From Bacteroidota bacterium (GTDB taxonomy: Bacteria > Bacteroidota > Bacteroidia > Cytophagales > Cyclobacteriaceae): a DNA stretch of 64,000 nucleotides. Below the pieces are notes generated by a model, which was not told the origin of the DNA, made no database searches, and was given only the letters and a program-made list of their open reading frames with translations. Made by a program: the position numbers and the translations under genes. Of the stretch, positions 18,230 through 28,188 are shown one piece after another; within the stretch, counting starts at the first letter, position 1; the number at the start of each line of letters is the position of its first letter. The stretch is from positions 496,001-560,000 of the forward strand of contig JAFDYV010000004.1 in the NCBI GenBank assembly GCA_018267275.1, in the 5' to 3' direction.

Positions 18230-18372
18230 AAAAGACCATTTTCCAGATTCTAGCGAAAATCAATAAAGTGGTGATGCCCAGCATGGCCAAAAAAGATTTA
18301 ACGAAATTAACCAATTGGCAAAAGGCAGTAGTCGCGTATCGTTATTGGGTAACGACTAATGCGCTGGGTTAA
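18226..18372 (+). CDS. 48-residue conserved-looking basic protein coupled to dienelactone hydrolase
   Basis: ATG at 18226 overlaps the TGA of the hydrolase gene by the ATGA arrangement, so translation is probably coupled. The product is short and basic: MKKTIFQILAKINK, then a Pro-Ser-Met-Ala-Lys-Lys stretch, and a closing aromatic segment ending TTNALG. I recall very similar 45-65-residue proteins throughout Bacteroidota that carry the unsupported label 'SsrA-binding protein'; they are not SmpB, which is about 150 residues. The role is unknown. Confidence 0.7.
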   Translation: MKKTIFQILAKINKVVMPSMAKKDLTKLTNWQKAVVAYRYWVTTNALG

Positions 18373-18450
18373 TGCGTTGTGCACTTTCCTTGAGCGGTAA
18401 CTGAAATTCTTCCGCACGTCCTACATTCGCAACAGAAATCATTTGTCACT

Positions 18451-21400
18451 ATGAAAAAACTACTTTCAGTTGGGCTTCTTTTTCTTGGGGCCAATCTTGG
18501 CTACTCGCAAGGCACCATGTTGCTGCGCCAACCAACCATCAACAACACACACATCTCGTTTGTATACGCCAATGATTTGTGGATAGTGCCCAAAGAGGGT
18601 GGCGATGCCAAACGACTCACCAGCAATGAAGGGCAAGAAAGCCTACCCCATTTTTCGCCAGACGGAAAGTGGATTGCCTTTACAGGGCAGTATGACGGTA
18701 ACACAGATGTATATGTGATTCCAGCCGAAGGCGGCCAACCCGAGCGATTGACCTGGCACCCAGGTGCCGATAATGTAACAGGCTGGACACCCGATGGCGA
18801 AAATATTTTGTTTGCTTCTTCGCGCGAAGGCGTGCCCACGCAAGAGTCTAAGATTTACAAAATCAAACGCACGGGCGGCATGGAAGAGGCACTTGAAATT
18901 CCGCGTGCAGTAGCAGGCGAAATTTCTGATGATGGTAAGTACATCGCGTATCAGCAAATCGGGTTTTGGGATCCTGAATGGCGCAATTACCGGGGTGGCC
19001 AAGCGAAGCCAATTTGGATTGTGGACATGAAAAACTTTTCGCTCAAAATGACACCACAAACCGACAATGAACGCCATACTGACCCGGTTTGGTTGAATAA
19101 CATAGTTTACTTTTTGTCTGAGCGCGACCATGCAAACAACGTCTGGTCGTACAATCCTGCTACCAATGAATTAAAGCAACTTACTTTCCATACCGATTTC
19201 GACTGCAAAAGTTTGGATGCCGGTGGCGGTCAGATTGTTTATGAGCAAGGTGGTTATCTCAACATTTTGAATCCTGCCAATGGAAATAGTAAACGGCTAA
19301 ACGTAAATGTGCGTGGCGATTTTCATTGGGCGCGCGAGCGGTGGGAAGAAGTGAAATCAACCTCGTTGACCAATGCATCGCTTTCGCCTACAGGGCAACG
19401 CGCTCTGTTCGAATACCGCGGTGAAATTTTTACCGCACCAAAAGAAAAAGGCGACTGGAGAAATATTACCAAAAATTCTGGTGCAGCCGATCGCTCACCG
19501 GTATGGTCGCCCGATGGTAAGAAGATCGCATGGTTTAGCGATGCGAGTGGCGAATATCAATTAATGATTGGAGACCAAGAAGGCCTGGAAAAACCAAAAG
19601 CGATTGTCATCGAAAAGCCCACGTTCTTTTTTAAGCCAGCGTGGTCGCCAGACGGCAAGTATATTGCGTTCAGTGACACCGATTACAACCTTTGGTTTAC
19701 GGATGTGAACTCGGGCATTACCAAAAAGGTAGATACGGATTATTATGCTCATCCCAACCGCACATTAAATCCTGTTTGGTCGCCTGATAGCAAATGGATT
19801 GCGTATCCTCGCCTTTTGGCTAATCATTTCAAGGTCATAAAAGCTCACAATGTAGAGACAAATCAAAGCCTTCAGTTGACAGATGGTATGGCCGATGCGA
19901 TTTCGCCAGTATGGGATGCCAACGGCAAATACTTATACTTTTTGGCGAGCACTAATTATGCGCTTACCTCCGGATGGTTGGATATGAGTTCGTACGATCG
20001 GCCATTGACGCGCGCCTTGTATTTGATCGTACTCAGCAAAGATGATGTGTCGCCCATTGCGCCACGCAGCGATGAAGAGAAAGACAAACCCAAGGACGAG
20101 AAGAAGGAAGGAACGCCAGTAGTTAAAATTGATATGGATGGAATAGCCAACCGTATTTTGGCAGTAGATGTTGCCCAAAGAAACTATGCAGCCTTGTTCC
20201 CTGCGGCAGAAGGTTATCTCTTCTATTCTGAAATCATACCCAACCAACAAGGCCAAACATTACATCGATATAACTTCAAAGACCGTAAAACGGAAGTGTT
20301 TTTGTCGCCTGTTAATGACGTGGCCATTTCGCACGATCGGAAATCCATTTTGTATCGAAGCAATGCAACATGGGGAATTCTTGCCACCAGCGATTCGAAT
20401 AAAAAAATTGGCGATGGTAAGCTGGAGTCGCTAGGCAGCATCAAATTAAAGATCAATCCGATGGAAGAATGGAAACAAATCTTCCGTGAAGGTTGGCGCT
20501 ACCAACGCGATTTTTTATACGTGAGCAACGTGCACGGGGCGCCATGGAACGATGTTTACAAATGGTATAGCCCTTGGATTGAGCACGTGCGCCACCGCAC
20601 AGATTTGAATTACGTTGTTGATATTTTGGGAGGCGAAGTGGCAGTAGGTCACTCGTATACCAGTGGCGGAGATTTTCCGAATATTGATAACGTACCAGTT
20701 GGTTTGTTGGGTGCTGATTTTGAAATACAGAACGGCCTATACCGTTTCAAAAAAACGTATTTAGGTGAAAGTTGGAACCCCGACATGAAAGCACCATTGC
20801 GCGAACCGGGCGTCAACATTAACGCAGGCGATTATCTGTTGGAAGTAAATGGCCAGCCAGTTTCGACCGCTAATAATCTTTATAAATATTTTGAAGCCAC
20901 GGCCAACCGGCAAATCAAACTGAAAGTTAACAGCAAGCCCTCTGGCGAGGGCGCACGCGTGGTCACAGTTGTACCTGTGGATAACGAAAACCAATTGCGC
21001 AATATCGATTGGGTGGAGAGCAATCGCAGAAAAGTGAATGAACTCTCGAAAGGGCAGTTGGCTTACGTCTATCTTCCGAATACAGGAAATCCGGGCTACA
21101 CATCTTTCAATCGTTACTACTTTGCGCAGCAAGATAAAAAGGGTGCGGTAATAGATGAACGCAATAATGGCGGAGGTTCCGCAGCAGATTACATGGTGGA
21201 TATTATGGCACGAGACCTTCATGGCTACTTCAACACGCGCACCGAGGGGCACTATCCATTGCGCGTGCCGCATGCAGCTATTTACGGGCCAAAAGTGATG
21301 CTTATCAATGAACGCGCTGGTTCGGGTGGAGATTTACTGCCTTATCTATTTAATAAAATGAAGATTGGGCCGTTGATTGGAACAAAAACCTGGGGTGGGT

Positions 21401-21678
21401 TGGTAGGCACGTGGGATACTCCGCCATTTGTTGATGGCGGCCGAATGGTAGCACCACGCGGAGGGTTCTATGATGTAAATGGCCAATGGGCAGTGGAGGC
21501 TGTTGGCGTTGCACCCGACCTAGAAGTACAACAAACACCGGCTGATGTAATCAAGGGTCGTGATCCGCAACTGGAACGTGCGGTGGAAGAGGCGTTAAAG
21601 CTACTGAAGACACAGGGTGTGGAGATGAGACCAGAACCCCCTGCACCAATCAGATACAAGCGGCCGAGTAAGAGATAA
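18451..21678 (+). CDS. Tricorn-like S41 protease with propeller and PDZ domains
   Basis: An exported 1075-residue protein. A signal peptide (ending GYSQG) is followed by WD40-like/TolB-like beta-propeller repeats with repeated SPDGKWIAF-type blades (residues ~30-330 and ~340-650), a helical insert with the conserved NVHGAPWNDVYKWY (catalytic His of the tricorn family), a PDZ domain (~745-850), and the C-terminal S41 core with VIDERNNGGG, the nucleophile serine in ERAGSGGD, and the Glu-bearing VEAVGVAPD. Tricorn proteases degrade peptides fed through the propeller; exported bacterial versions probably recycle peptides in the periplasm. A TACATTCG box at 18422 lies 21 bases before the start. 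Confidence 0.94.
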   Translation: MKKLLSVGLLFLGANLGYSQGTMLLRQPTINNTHISFVYANDLWIVPKEGGDAKRLTSNEGQESLPHFSPDGKWIAFTGQYDGNTDVYVIPAEGGQPERLTWHPGADNVTGWTPDGENILFASSREGVPTQESKIYKIKRTGGMEEALEIPRAVAGEISDDGKYIAYQQIGFWDPEWRNYRGGQAKPIWIVDMKNFSLKMTPQTDNERHTDPVWLNNIVYFLSERDHANNVWSYNPATNELKQLTFHTDFDCKSLDAGGGQIVYEQGGYLNILNPANGNSKRLNVNVRGDFHWARERWEEVKSTSLTNASLSPTGQRALFEYRGEIFTAPKEKGDWRNITKNSGAADRSPVWSPDGKKIAWFSDASGEYQLMIGDQEGLEKPKAIVIEKPTFFFKPAWSPDGKYIAFSDTDYNLWFTDVNSGITKKVDTDYYAHPNRTLNPVWSPDSKWIAYPRLLANHFKVIKAHNVETNQSLQLTDGMADAISPVWDANGKYLYFLASTNYALTSGWLDMSSYDRPLTRALYLIVLSKDDVSPIAPRSDEEKDKPKDEKKEGTPVVKIDMDGIANRILAVDVAQRNYAALFPAAEGYLFYSEIIPNQQGQTLHRYNFKDRKTEVFLSPVNDVAISHDRKSILYRSNATWGILATSDSNKKIGDGKLESLGSIKLKINPMEEWKQIFREGWRYQRDFLYVSNVHGAPWNDVYKWYSPWIEHVRHRTDLNYVVDILGGEVAVGHSYTSGGDFPNIDNVPVGLLGADFEIQNGLYRFKKTYLGESWNPDMKAPLREPGVNINAGDYLLEVNGQPVSTANNLYKYFEATANRQIKLKVNSKPSGEGARVVTVVPVDNENQLRNIDWVESNRRKVNELSKGQLAYVYLPNTGNPGYTSFNRYYFAQQDKKGAVIDERNNGGGSAADYMVDIMARDLHGYFNTRTEGHYPLRVPHAAIYGPKVMLINERAGSGGDLLPYLFNKMKIGPLIGTKTWGGLVGTWDTPPFVDGGRMVAPRGGFYDVNGQWAVEAVGVAPDLEVQQTPADVIKGRDPQLERAVEEALKLLKTQGVEMRPEPPAPIRYKRPSKR

Positions 21679-21696
21679 GTGATAAAAAGCGAAGCG

Positions 21697-22302
21697 ATGA
21701 AAAAGAGCATTTTGCTTTTGGTTATTACCACGGTCTCGCATGTGCTACACGCACAATCAGACTCTGTGGCGATTGCAGAAATCAAAAAGTTTCAGAAAGA
21801 ATTGGATGATGAATACTTGAATAGGAACACATCGCCCTTAGAGCCCAAACAATTCAAAAAATTCAAGGGGCATCCGTTCTTTCCGATAGATTTGGCCTAT
21901 CGTGTAAGAGCAAAAATTGTTTTAACACTTGATGAAAAATTCTTTGCCATGCAGACGAGCACAAATCAACCGCGGCTGCACCGCAAGTATGCGAATTTAG
22001 TCTTCGTGTTGGGTGGAATCCCTCGCTCGCTGCCCGTTTATCAATCGAAGGACTTAATGAATACAGTACAATACGCAGACTACTTGTTTCTACCGTTCAC
22101 AGATCTAACCAATGACGAAACCACTTACCATGGTGGAAGGTACATCGGTTTGAGAATCCCCAAAGAGGGAAATGAGTTGACGATTGATTTCAATCAAGCA
22201 TACCACCCTTATTGCGCCTATAGCAAAAACTACTCGTGCCCTATTGTGCCGGAAGCAAATGACCTGCCGATCAAGATTGAAGCTGGCGTAAAACTTCGTT
22301 AG
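21697..22302 (+). CDS. Exported DUF1684 family protein
   Basis: Start set at ATG 21697 (MKKSILLLVITT...), giving a signal peptide ending LHAQS; an in-frame GTG at 21679 abuts the previous stop but lacks signal-peptide form. The mature protein has DUF1684 hallmarks: HPFFPID, a central strand region, the FTDLTNDETTYHGGRYIGL segment, and the C-terminal DFNQAYHPYCAYSKNYSCP and PEANDLP block. Function is unknown. It follows the tricorn-like protease by 18 bases and is probably co-transcribed. Its stop overlaps by three bases the stop of the convergent DUF5916 gene. Confidence 0.9.
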   Translation: MKKSILLLVITTVSHVLHAQSDSVAIAEIKKFQKELDDEYLNRNTSPLEPKQFKKFKGHPFFPIDLAYRVRAKIVLTLDEKFFAMQTSTNQPRLHRKYANLVFVLGGIPRSLPVYQSKDLMNTVQYADYLFLPFTDLTNDETTYHGGRYIGLRIPKEGNELTIDFNQAYHPYCAYSKNYSCPIVPEANDLPIKIEAGVKLR

Positions 22303-24599
22303 AGATTCAACCAGTACGTTAGCTTAAATACCAGCGAGTAATTCTTACTCCCGAACGTAGAGGGGAGATAATTTTCGGTGTATACAATGAAGAAGTCGCT
22401 TGCCGGTTTATATCGCCATTGGAATCTCGCATTTAAATTAATGTTGTCGCGCAGGGAGTTGTATTGAATAAACGTTGTGAAGAAAATGCTTCGCGTAAAT
22501 GTTAAGTCAAAACGCGGGCTTAATAAAAACAGGCGTTGCTTGCCATAGCCTTCTGCTAAATTCAAATCGTTGTAGTCGAAGCGTACCGATATGCTGCCAT
22601 ACGGTTGGTAGCGATAACTGACTTCACCATTGATGTTGGTGTTGTTGCCGTTATAAAACCCGCCCAACGTAGAGCCCAACGCATAGCGAAACAGTTTTCG
22701 CTGGTCTGATCGGTAGCTGAATGTGTAGTTATGCCAAATGTATACTTCACCAATTTGGAAAGCTGTGAGACTTTTTTCTCCGATGGGATTAAAGGAACTG
22801 GTAAGTTCTTGAAATGTGTAATTGTAAGAGATGTTGGCGGTAGCCGTATTGAGAAAATTTACGCGATACCCCAGCGCGGCCGTTTTGTCTGTCATCAGCC
22901 CAGAGGGAATGTTGTTCACGCTCAAATCCAATGTGGGGCCCATGGTGGCAATGGGTGAGTTTTTAGGGTACAGTGTTCCGAAAAGACTGACGAATGAATT
23001 AGACCAACCCGGGTACACACGTTGGCTTGGCACAAACCCCACTTCTGCATTGTAATTTTTTTGGTTAAAAACATGTCCAAAAAACATTTGAAAGTTTCGC
23101 TTGGTATATTGGGCAAAGCCACCCCCCGTTTGATTTTGGTTGGTATTGAAGTTATCAAATGAAAGACCATAATAGAGGCTCGAATACCATCGATTGTCGG
23201 CACTGCGCATCTCTACATCAACGGTAGCGGTGCGGTTAAAATTATTCAACACTTTACCGAAAGAGCCGTCCTGGTGTTGCTTTGTTTTGTATAGGTCGCG
23301 AGTAAAGTATTTGATGGAGTCTGATAGCGCTGAAATGCCAATAGACTCTTTATCAACAAAGGACAGTTGAATGTTTGATTGTTTCCAAAAATTGCGCTGA
23401 ATTGCTGCCACAGTAAAGTTCTGTGTAGGCAAACCGATGGTCAGTTTTTCTTTTGTTTGCATGTTAAGCAAGCTCACACGCCAGTTTTTATTGATCGAAC
23501 CGCTCAACCTAGCGCCAAATTCAATGGGCACTCGCTGCAGGCTAGGGCTTGTCCGATTGGAATCAGAGGCAAGTCCAATCCTCCTCGAGAAAAAAGGTCG
23601 GGCGGATGGGAATCCCATGCGGTCAAACAGGTCGCTATTTTCCAAAAAGAATTGTCTGCGTTCAGGAAATTGAAACTCAAATCTTGTGAGGTTGATAACT
23701 TGGGCATCTACCTCTACTTGTGAGAAATCAGGGTTTACAGTAAGGTCGAGATTGAGGGAAGGCGTGACGGCTACCTTTGCATCCGCTCCATACTGAAAAT
23801 CATTGCTTTTTGTAGTGGGCGCTGTGGTGCGATCTGCAGCTGTGCTGCCGGCAACAAACGGAATGAGAGAAACATTGATTGATTGCCGCGGGGGTGGGTC
23901 TTGCCAAACCAACTTGCCTGCATAGGCAAATGATGCCGGTATGAATTGAATCGGTGTTGCAATCCAACTCGAACGTTGGTTGCGCTTTACGTCACTGCGC
24001 AAAAATGTGATATTCCATTCGCGCGCATCATTTTTGTATCGGAAACTTTTGAACGGTATCATCAATTCGGCCACCCACTTATCCTCGTATTTAGTTACTT
24101 GCGAAAACCATTTATTGTCCCATGTGGAGTTGTAGCCGTTATCATCTGCCCCGGCACCCGCGATCGTGCCTTCGCGCTGGACCCCCTCAGGAGAGATGCC
24201 GAAGAAAAACCCATTGATGCCATCGTTGTACGGGCCAAAGTAAACACCAATGTGGTCGTTTGTAGAAAAATCAAAATCTCGCCTCAGCGATTGCACTACG
24301 TTGGCTTTTTGGTCATCATAGCAGACAAACGAAACATAGAAAGCGCGATCATCAAACGTAACACGCGCTTCGCTTTGAAAAGTGGGCGGAGCATTGTCAA
24401 CTGGATAGTTCAGAAAAAAGTCAGTAGCCACATCAGCATGTTGCCAATCTACCTCGTCAATCTTACCATCTAGCACAATGGGTTGCGTGGCTTTGCGGAT
24501 GTTTAGCGCTTTGCCAGGCGCGTTCTTACTTTGGCCGGGTAGCAAATGCACGGTGAGAAGGAGAATGAAAGTAATACTTGCGCGGTAGAGTCTTTTCAT
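22299..24599 (-). CDS. DUF5916/CBM9-like outer-membrane protein
   Basis: The start at 24599 (MKRLYRASITFILLL) gives a clear signal peptide ending LPGQS; a longer in-frame start at 24629 does not. The N-terminal ~200 residues form a carbohydrate-binding-module-9-like domain (LDGKIDEVDWQ, FYVSFVCYD, FGPYNDGINGFFFGI). The rest is DUF5916, rich in alternating beta strands and ending in YSLVFKLTYWLNL, as expected for an outer-membrane barrel. The FPERRQFFLENSDLF motif is typical of the family. Function is unknown; homologues are widespread in Bacteroidota and Gemmatimonadota. Confidence 0.9.
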   Translation of the reverse strand: MKRLYRASITFILLLTVHLLPGQSKNAPGKALNIRKATQPIVLDGKIDEVDWQHADVATDFFLNYPVDNAPPTFQSEARVTFDDRAFYVSFVCYDDQKANVVQSLRRDFDFSTNDHIGVYFGPYNDGINGFFFGISPEGVQREGTIAGAGADDNGYNSTWDNKWFSQVTKYEDKWVAELMIPFKSFRYKNDAREWNITFLRSDVKRNQRSSWIATPIQFIPASFAYAGKLVWQDPPPRQSINVSLIPFVAGSTAADRTTAPTTKSNDFQYGADAKVAVTPSLNLDLTVNPDFSQVEVDAQVINLTRFEFQFPERRQFFLENSDLFDRMGFPSARPFFSRRIGLASDSNRTSPSLQRVPIEFGARLSGSINKNWRVSLLNMQTKEKLTIGLPTQNFTVAAIQRNFWKQSNIQLSFVDKESIGISALSDSIKYFTRDLYKTKQHQDGSFGKVLNNFNRTATVDVEMRSADNRWYSSLYYGLSFDNFNTNQNQTGGGFAQYTKRNFQMFFGHVFNQKNYNAEVGFVPSQRVYPGWSNSFVSLFGTLYPKNSPIATMGPTLDLSVNNIPSGLMTDKTAALGYRVNFLNTATANISYNYTFQELTSSFNPIGEKSLTAFQIGEVYIWHNYTFSYRSDQRKLFRYALGSTLGGFYNGNNTNINGEVSYRYQPYGSISVRFDYNDLNLAEGYGKQRLFLLSPRFDLTFTRSIFFTTFIQYNSLRDNINLNARFQWRYKPASDFFIVYTENYLPSTFGSKNYSLVFKLTYWLNL

Positions 24600-24687
24600 C
24601 AAGCGAAAAATAAAAACTTGTACGTGCAACCAAACACGAAGTTTGGATGAACGGCAGCATTAACATTTTTTTTACACGAGCGGAAAC

Positions 24688-24719
24688 AACAATGGCCTGC
24701 CTTTCGGCAAGCCATTGTT
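24688..24719 (-). terminator. Hairpin downstream of SPFH gene, terminator-like without T tract
   Basis: AACAATGGCCTGCC, loop TTTC, GGCAAGCCATTGTT: a 14-position stem with one mismatch. It lies between the end of the SPFH gene and the start of the DUF5916 gene on the same strand. No U tract follows on either strand, so it may be an mRNA-end stabiliser or processing site. Confidence 0.45.
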
Positions 24720-24738
24720 CGGGCGTGAGCTTCAAATC

Positions 24739-26130
24739 TTATTGCTCTTTCATTGCGGGAATCATCGTTTTAGCCAACTCAGCGCCCAATAAAGATTCAA
24801 GCAAGCCCATGTTGCCCTTGCCATCTTTGCCACCGCTTTCAATATATACCTGCGGCAACTTCATATTGGCCAAATTCTGCGATACGCCCACCGCAATATC
24901 TTTCTGAATTTGAGCGCGCTCCTGCGGAGTAAGACCAGCAGCTACTTTTAGGCGGTTCGCTTCGGCCTGGGCCCGCTCGCGTACCAACATTTGATCTGAT
25001 TCGAGACGTGCGGTCTGTAGAGCGATTTCTGCTAATTGCTTTTTGGTAGACTCTTGCTTCAACTGTGTTTCAATGGCAATCAACTGCTTCACCTGCTCCT
25101 TTTCTTGTTCCACTCGTTCTTTCGCTTTGTCGCGTTCACCTTCTGCAATCACACGTTGCTGTTCAGCTTTTGCAGTTTCAATTTTTTCCATTTCAATTCT
25201 TTTTTGTGCAGAGATGTCGCGCTGTGCTTCCAATCGTTTTTTAAAGGCCGGCTCGGGGTAGACATCATCCACAATTACTTGCGTAACGATAATTTGGTTT
25301 TTGGTGATCTCGTGCGGTATGCGAATCAACTTACCTGCGGCATCCGTTTTGCGGATGATTCGATAGCGCGTGTTAATTTCTTTGATCGTACGCGGCCCGG
25401 GTTCTTGGATGGCTGAATAAATTGTGTCGTTAAATTCTTTTCGCTCGGTACTGTAGCCGCCATACTTCAATTGGTCGTCAACGGCTTGCCTGAAGTCAGT
25501 GGCAGCACCCGAAATATAGTCTTGTGCTGCAAACATGTAACCCGTGTTACTAATTTGCTCTTTGATGGTCGGGATCAACGTGTTGTAAATCAAATTTTGA
25601 GGTTCACGAAATGATTCGGCCAATAACCGGAACGACTCCGGGTCTTGCGGCATTTTCATGCGAACAGATACGCGCACCGCTGCACCCACTCGGTCGATGA
25701 ACGTAATCGCGATACCCGGAATTTCCATTTTTTCTTTTAGGCCATTCATTTCAAAGGTTACCTTATCGTTAATGATACCTTCAATCCCATCAGTAGGCTC
25801 ACCACTGGCCACTACTTTTATGTCGATTTCTTTTTGCCACTCTTGAATTGTGGCGAACCAACGAAGTTTTATTCCAGAGCTGAAAACCGTACTCCAACCA
25901 CCTGTTGGGTATACCAAATAATATTGATGTCCAAAACGGGAATAAAAGAAAAGCGAATTGCTCAATGCCAGGAACAAAGCACCTCCGCCCAGTGCCAACA
26001 CCAACGTTCGGTTTTGGAAAAATGAGAGGAAAGACAAAATGGGAATTTGCGGCAGTCGATTTCGCAAGAAGAAACCAGCCACCACCACCATCAACAAAAT
26101 AATTCCAATGAAACTAATAAAAGCAAACAT
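24739..26130 (-). CDS. SPFH/Band 7 (prohibitin-like) membrane protein
   Basis: A 463-residue protein with one or two N-terminal membrane segments (about residues 1-20 and 43-65), an SPFH/Band 7 domain (about 85-300), and a long charged coiled coil rich in Glu, Lys and Gln (EQEKEQVKQL, RERAQAEANRLKVAAG) followed by a short Gly-rich tail. SPFH proteins form large cage-like rings on membranes that organise lipid domains or hold proteases such as FtsH. No NfeD partner is adjacent. It is divergently transcribed from the MFS transporter across a 274-base gap. Confidence 0.9.
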   Translation of the reverse strand: MFAFISFIGIILLMVVVAGFFLRNRLPQIPILSFLSFFQNRTLVLALGGGALFLALSNSLFFYSRFGHQYYLVYPTGGWSTVFSSGIKLRWFATIQEWQKEIDIKVVASGEPTDGIEGIINDKVTFEMNGLKEKMEIPGIAITFIDRVGAAVRVSVRMKMPQDPESFRLLAESFREPQNLIYNTLIPTIKEQISNTGYMFAAQDYISGAATDFRQAVDDQLKYGGYSTERKEFNDTIYSAIQEPGPRTIKEINTRYRIIRKTDAAGKLIRIPHEITKNQIIVTQVIVDDVYPEPAFKKRLEAQRDISAQKRIEMEKIETAKAEQQRVIAEGERDKAKERVEQEKEQVKQLIAIETQLKQESTKKQLAEIALQTARLESDQMLVRERAQAEANRLKVAAGLTPQERAQIQKDIAVGVSQNLANMKLPQVYIESGGKDGKGNMGLLESLLGAELAKTMIPAMKEQ

Positions 26131-26371
26131 ATAGATAGGGTTTAAAATTGGTTACACGATAAGCGCTTCACCATTGAGGCGAACGAGTTTTATCATTAGA
26201 AGATAAAGGCTGTTCCGGCTTTTTAGATCGAAGCGATTGATATGAAGATCACATGCCGGTAGGGAAATTTGGCGATTAATAAAAGCGGAACCGCACAGGT
26301 AACCTCACCGAGGATTCAAAGTCGCTTTCAATTTTAAAAGTAAAGAATGCAAATCTGGTTGGTTGTGAAAT

Positions 26372-26396
26372 TTTGCGTCCTTTGCGTTTTGCAAAC
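26372..26396 (+). repeat. Octamer-periodic TTTGCG phrase before the MFS gene
   Basis: TTTGCGTC-CTTTGCGT-TTTGCAAAC: related eight-base units in tandem, ending eight bases before the MFS start codon. The same TTTGCG core recurs at 56445. The rest of the 26131-26404 gap shows nothing I can name. Confidence 0.4.
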
Positions 26397-26404
26397 TAGA
26401 AGCT

Positions 26405-27580
26405 ATGCGCAAATCTCCACTATTTGTATTGTTTATTACCATCTTCATCGACATGCTGGGGTTTGGAATCATCATTCCTATTTTGCCAATCTTCAGCAAA
26501 GAGTTGGGAGCGCAAGATTATCAGGTGGGACTGATTGCAATGATTTATCCCATTATGAATTTCTTGTTTGCGCCCTTGTGGGGCACGCTAAGTGACCGGC
26601 ATGGGCGGAGGCCGATTATGCTGGTGAGTATTCTCATCACTGCCGTTGCCTATTTTGTTTTTTCGCAATCAACGGTGTTATGGATTCTGTTTATCTCGCG
26701 AATGCTATCGGGCATTGGCTCAGCCAATATTTCGGTAGCTCAGGCATATATTTCAGATGTCACCTCACCTGAGGAGCGAACTAAATCGTTGGGCTTTTTG
26801 GGCGCAGCCTTTGGCATAGGCTTTATCATGGGGCCGCCCCTAGGAGGCTGGCTCAAAAGCATCTCTACACCCGGCACAGTTGATTGGGTTGGCTATGTGG
26901 CATGCGCGATGTGCTTCATCAATTTTGCGATGGCGTATTTTTCTCTGCCCGAATCATTAAAAGAGACGAAAAGCAATGCTCCTTTCAACTTCAAAGTAGT
27001 CACCGGCATTATTACCGAATTGAAGAAACCAAGAGTTAGCGAGCTGCTGTGGATCAATTTTATCTTTATTTCCGCCTTCATGCTGATGCAGATTTCTTGC
27101 TCACTGATGTGGAAAGAGATTACACAACTTAACGAACGACAAATCGGGTACGTATTTGCTTACATTGGTGTAGCAACAGCAATTGTGCAAGGAGTTTTGG
27201 TTGGTCGCATGGTGAAAGCCTTTGGCGAGCAGCAGATGCTCAGCTACGGTATTGTATTGATGGCGGTAGGCTTGGCAATTCTTCCATTCACAGGAAGAGT
27301 ACTATTCTTTCCCTTTCAATACATTGGTTTGGCATTAATTGCGCTCGCGAATGGCTGTTTAACACCCAGCATAACCTCGATGCTTTCAAAATTTGCGAAT
27401 CACAACGAAATTGGTCAGGTGTTGGGTGTTAACCAATCTTTTGGTTCTGTAGCGCGAGCGGTAGGTATGGGCTTAAGTGGTGTTTTGTACAGCTTACAGT
27501 TTGCGGTGCCGTTTGTAGCGGGGGTGATGTTGATGCTCGGTTGCTTTTGGTTTGTTAACAAATTAAAGGCCGAGGGATAG
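26405..27580 (+). CDS. MFS transporter, TetA-like drug:H+ antiporter group
   Basis: A 391-residue protein with about 12 transmembrane segments. The loop between helices 2 and 3 carries MFS motif A as GTLSDRHGRRPIM, and the start of the protein (FIDMLGFGIIIPILP) matches antiporter motif D1 of the DHA1/TetA group. Proteins of this type export tetracyclines, other drugs or metabolites in exchange for protons; many Bacteroidota members are annotated 'TCR/Tet family' without proof of resistance. Gene is alone on this strand. The substrate is unknown. Confidence 0.93.
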   Translation: MRKSPLFVLFITIFIDMLGFGIIIPILPIFSKELGAQDYQVGLIAMIYPIMNFLFAPLWGTLSDRHGRRPIMLVSILITAVAYFVFSQSTVLWILFISRMLSGIGSANISVAQAYISDVTSPEERTKSLGFLGAAFGIGFIMGPPLGGWLKSISTPGTVDWVGYVACAMCFINFAMAYFSLPESLKETKSNAPFNFKVVTGIITELKKPRVSELLWINFIFISAFMLMQISCSLMWKEITQLNERQIGYVFAYIGVATAIVQGVLVGRMVKAFGEQQMLSYGIVLMAVGLAILPFTGRVLFFPFQYIGLALIALANGCLTPSITSMLSKFANHNEIGQVLGVNQSFGSVARAVGMGLSGVLYSLQFAVPFVAGVMLMLGCFWFVNKLKAEG

Positions 27581-27625
27581 CTTACCATTTGACCCAAGGA
27601 TTCTGCATTCCAACGGCAAAAAGTG

Positions 27626-27654
27626 TTGCAAATGGCAAACTCTTATTAACTTCG
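27626..27654 (+). promoter_or_regulatory. Bacteroidota-type promoter
   Basis: TTG at 27626-27628, 18 bases, then TAACTTCG at 27647-27654, 21 bases before the ATG at 27676. The -7 box differs from TAnnTTTG at one position (TTCG), as do several others in this window. Confidence 0.45.
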
Positions 27655-27675
27655 GTTCTTGTAACGAATTACACT

Positions 27676-28188
27676 ATGAAAAAAGTAGCTTCATTTCTGA
27701 TCTACCTTTTAGTGCCGGCAAGTTTTGCGCTCGCCCAATACGATCTTGCCGATGCTGAACTGAATGAATCAATTAATACGATTACGAGTAAGGCAAAGAC
27801 TCAATTCAGCGAATTCAAAACATTTATCACCCAAAACTATGGTGTGGGCAGAGATAAATATGATATGTGGCAAAACTCTATTGGCATGAATCTGGGCGAC
27901 ATCTACCTTGCTGTAGAAATCGCCAAAGTATCGAGAAGGTCGCAAGACGATGTCATTGCCTCTTACAAAAAGAACAAGGCGCAGGGGTGGGGAGTTATCG
28001 CGAAAGAATTTGGTGTAAAGCCCGGAACAGATGCCTTTGAGGTGCTGAAGGGCCATGCCTACCAAAAAGCTAATGGCAAGCCGCGCCCTGTTGTCGCCAA
28101 GTCCAAGCCCAAATCAAAAACGCCAGCAAAAAAAGCAACTCCGGCAAAGAAGACGACACCCAAAGAAACGGTTAAGCCCAAGACTTAA
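27676..28188 (+). CDS. Exported protein with Lys/Pro-rich tail, unknown function
   Basis: The start at 27676 gives a signal peptide (MKKVASFLIYLLVPASFALAQ). The mature part (about residues 22-125) is helical, with repeated short polar segments including VEIAKVSRRSQDDVIASYKKNKAQGWG, and resembles small exported proteins of Bacteroidota that have no assigned role. The last 40 residues are a low-complexity Lys/Pro/Ala/Thr tail (KTPAKKATPAKKTTPKE). Such tails are positively charged and may bind nucleic acid, peptidoglycan or lipopolysaccharide; this is a guess. Its end overlaps the end of the convergent RNA ligase-like gene by four bases. Confidence 0.75.
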   Translation: MKKVASFLIYLLVPASFALAQYDLADAELNESINTITSKAKTQFSEFKTFITQNYGVGRDKYDMWQNSIGMNLGDIYLAVEIAKVSRRSQDDVIASYKKNKAQGWGVIAKEFGVKPGTDAFEVLKGHAYQKANGKPRPVVAKSKPKSKTPAKKATPAKKTTPKETVKPKT

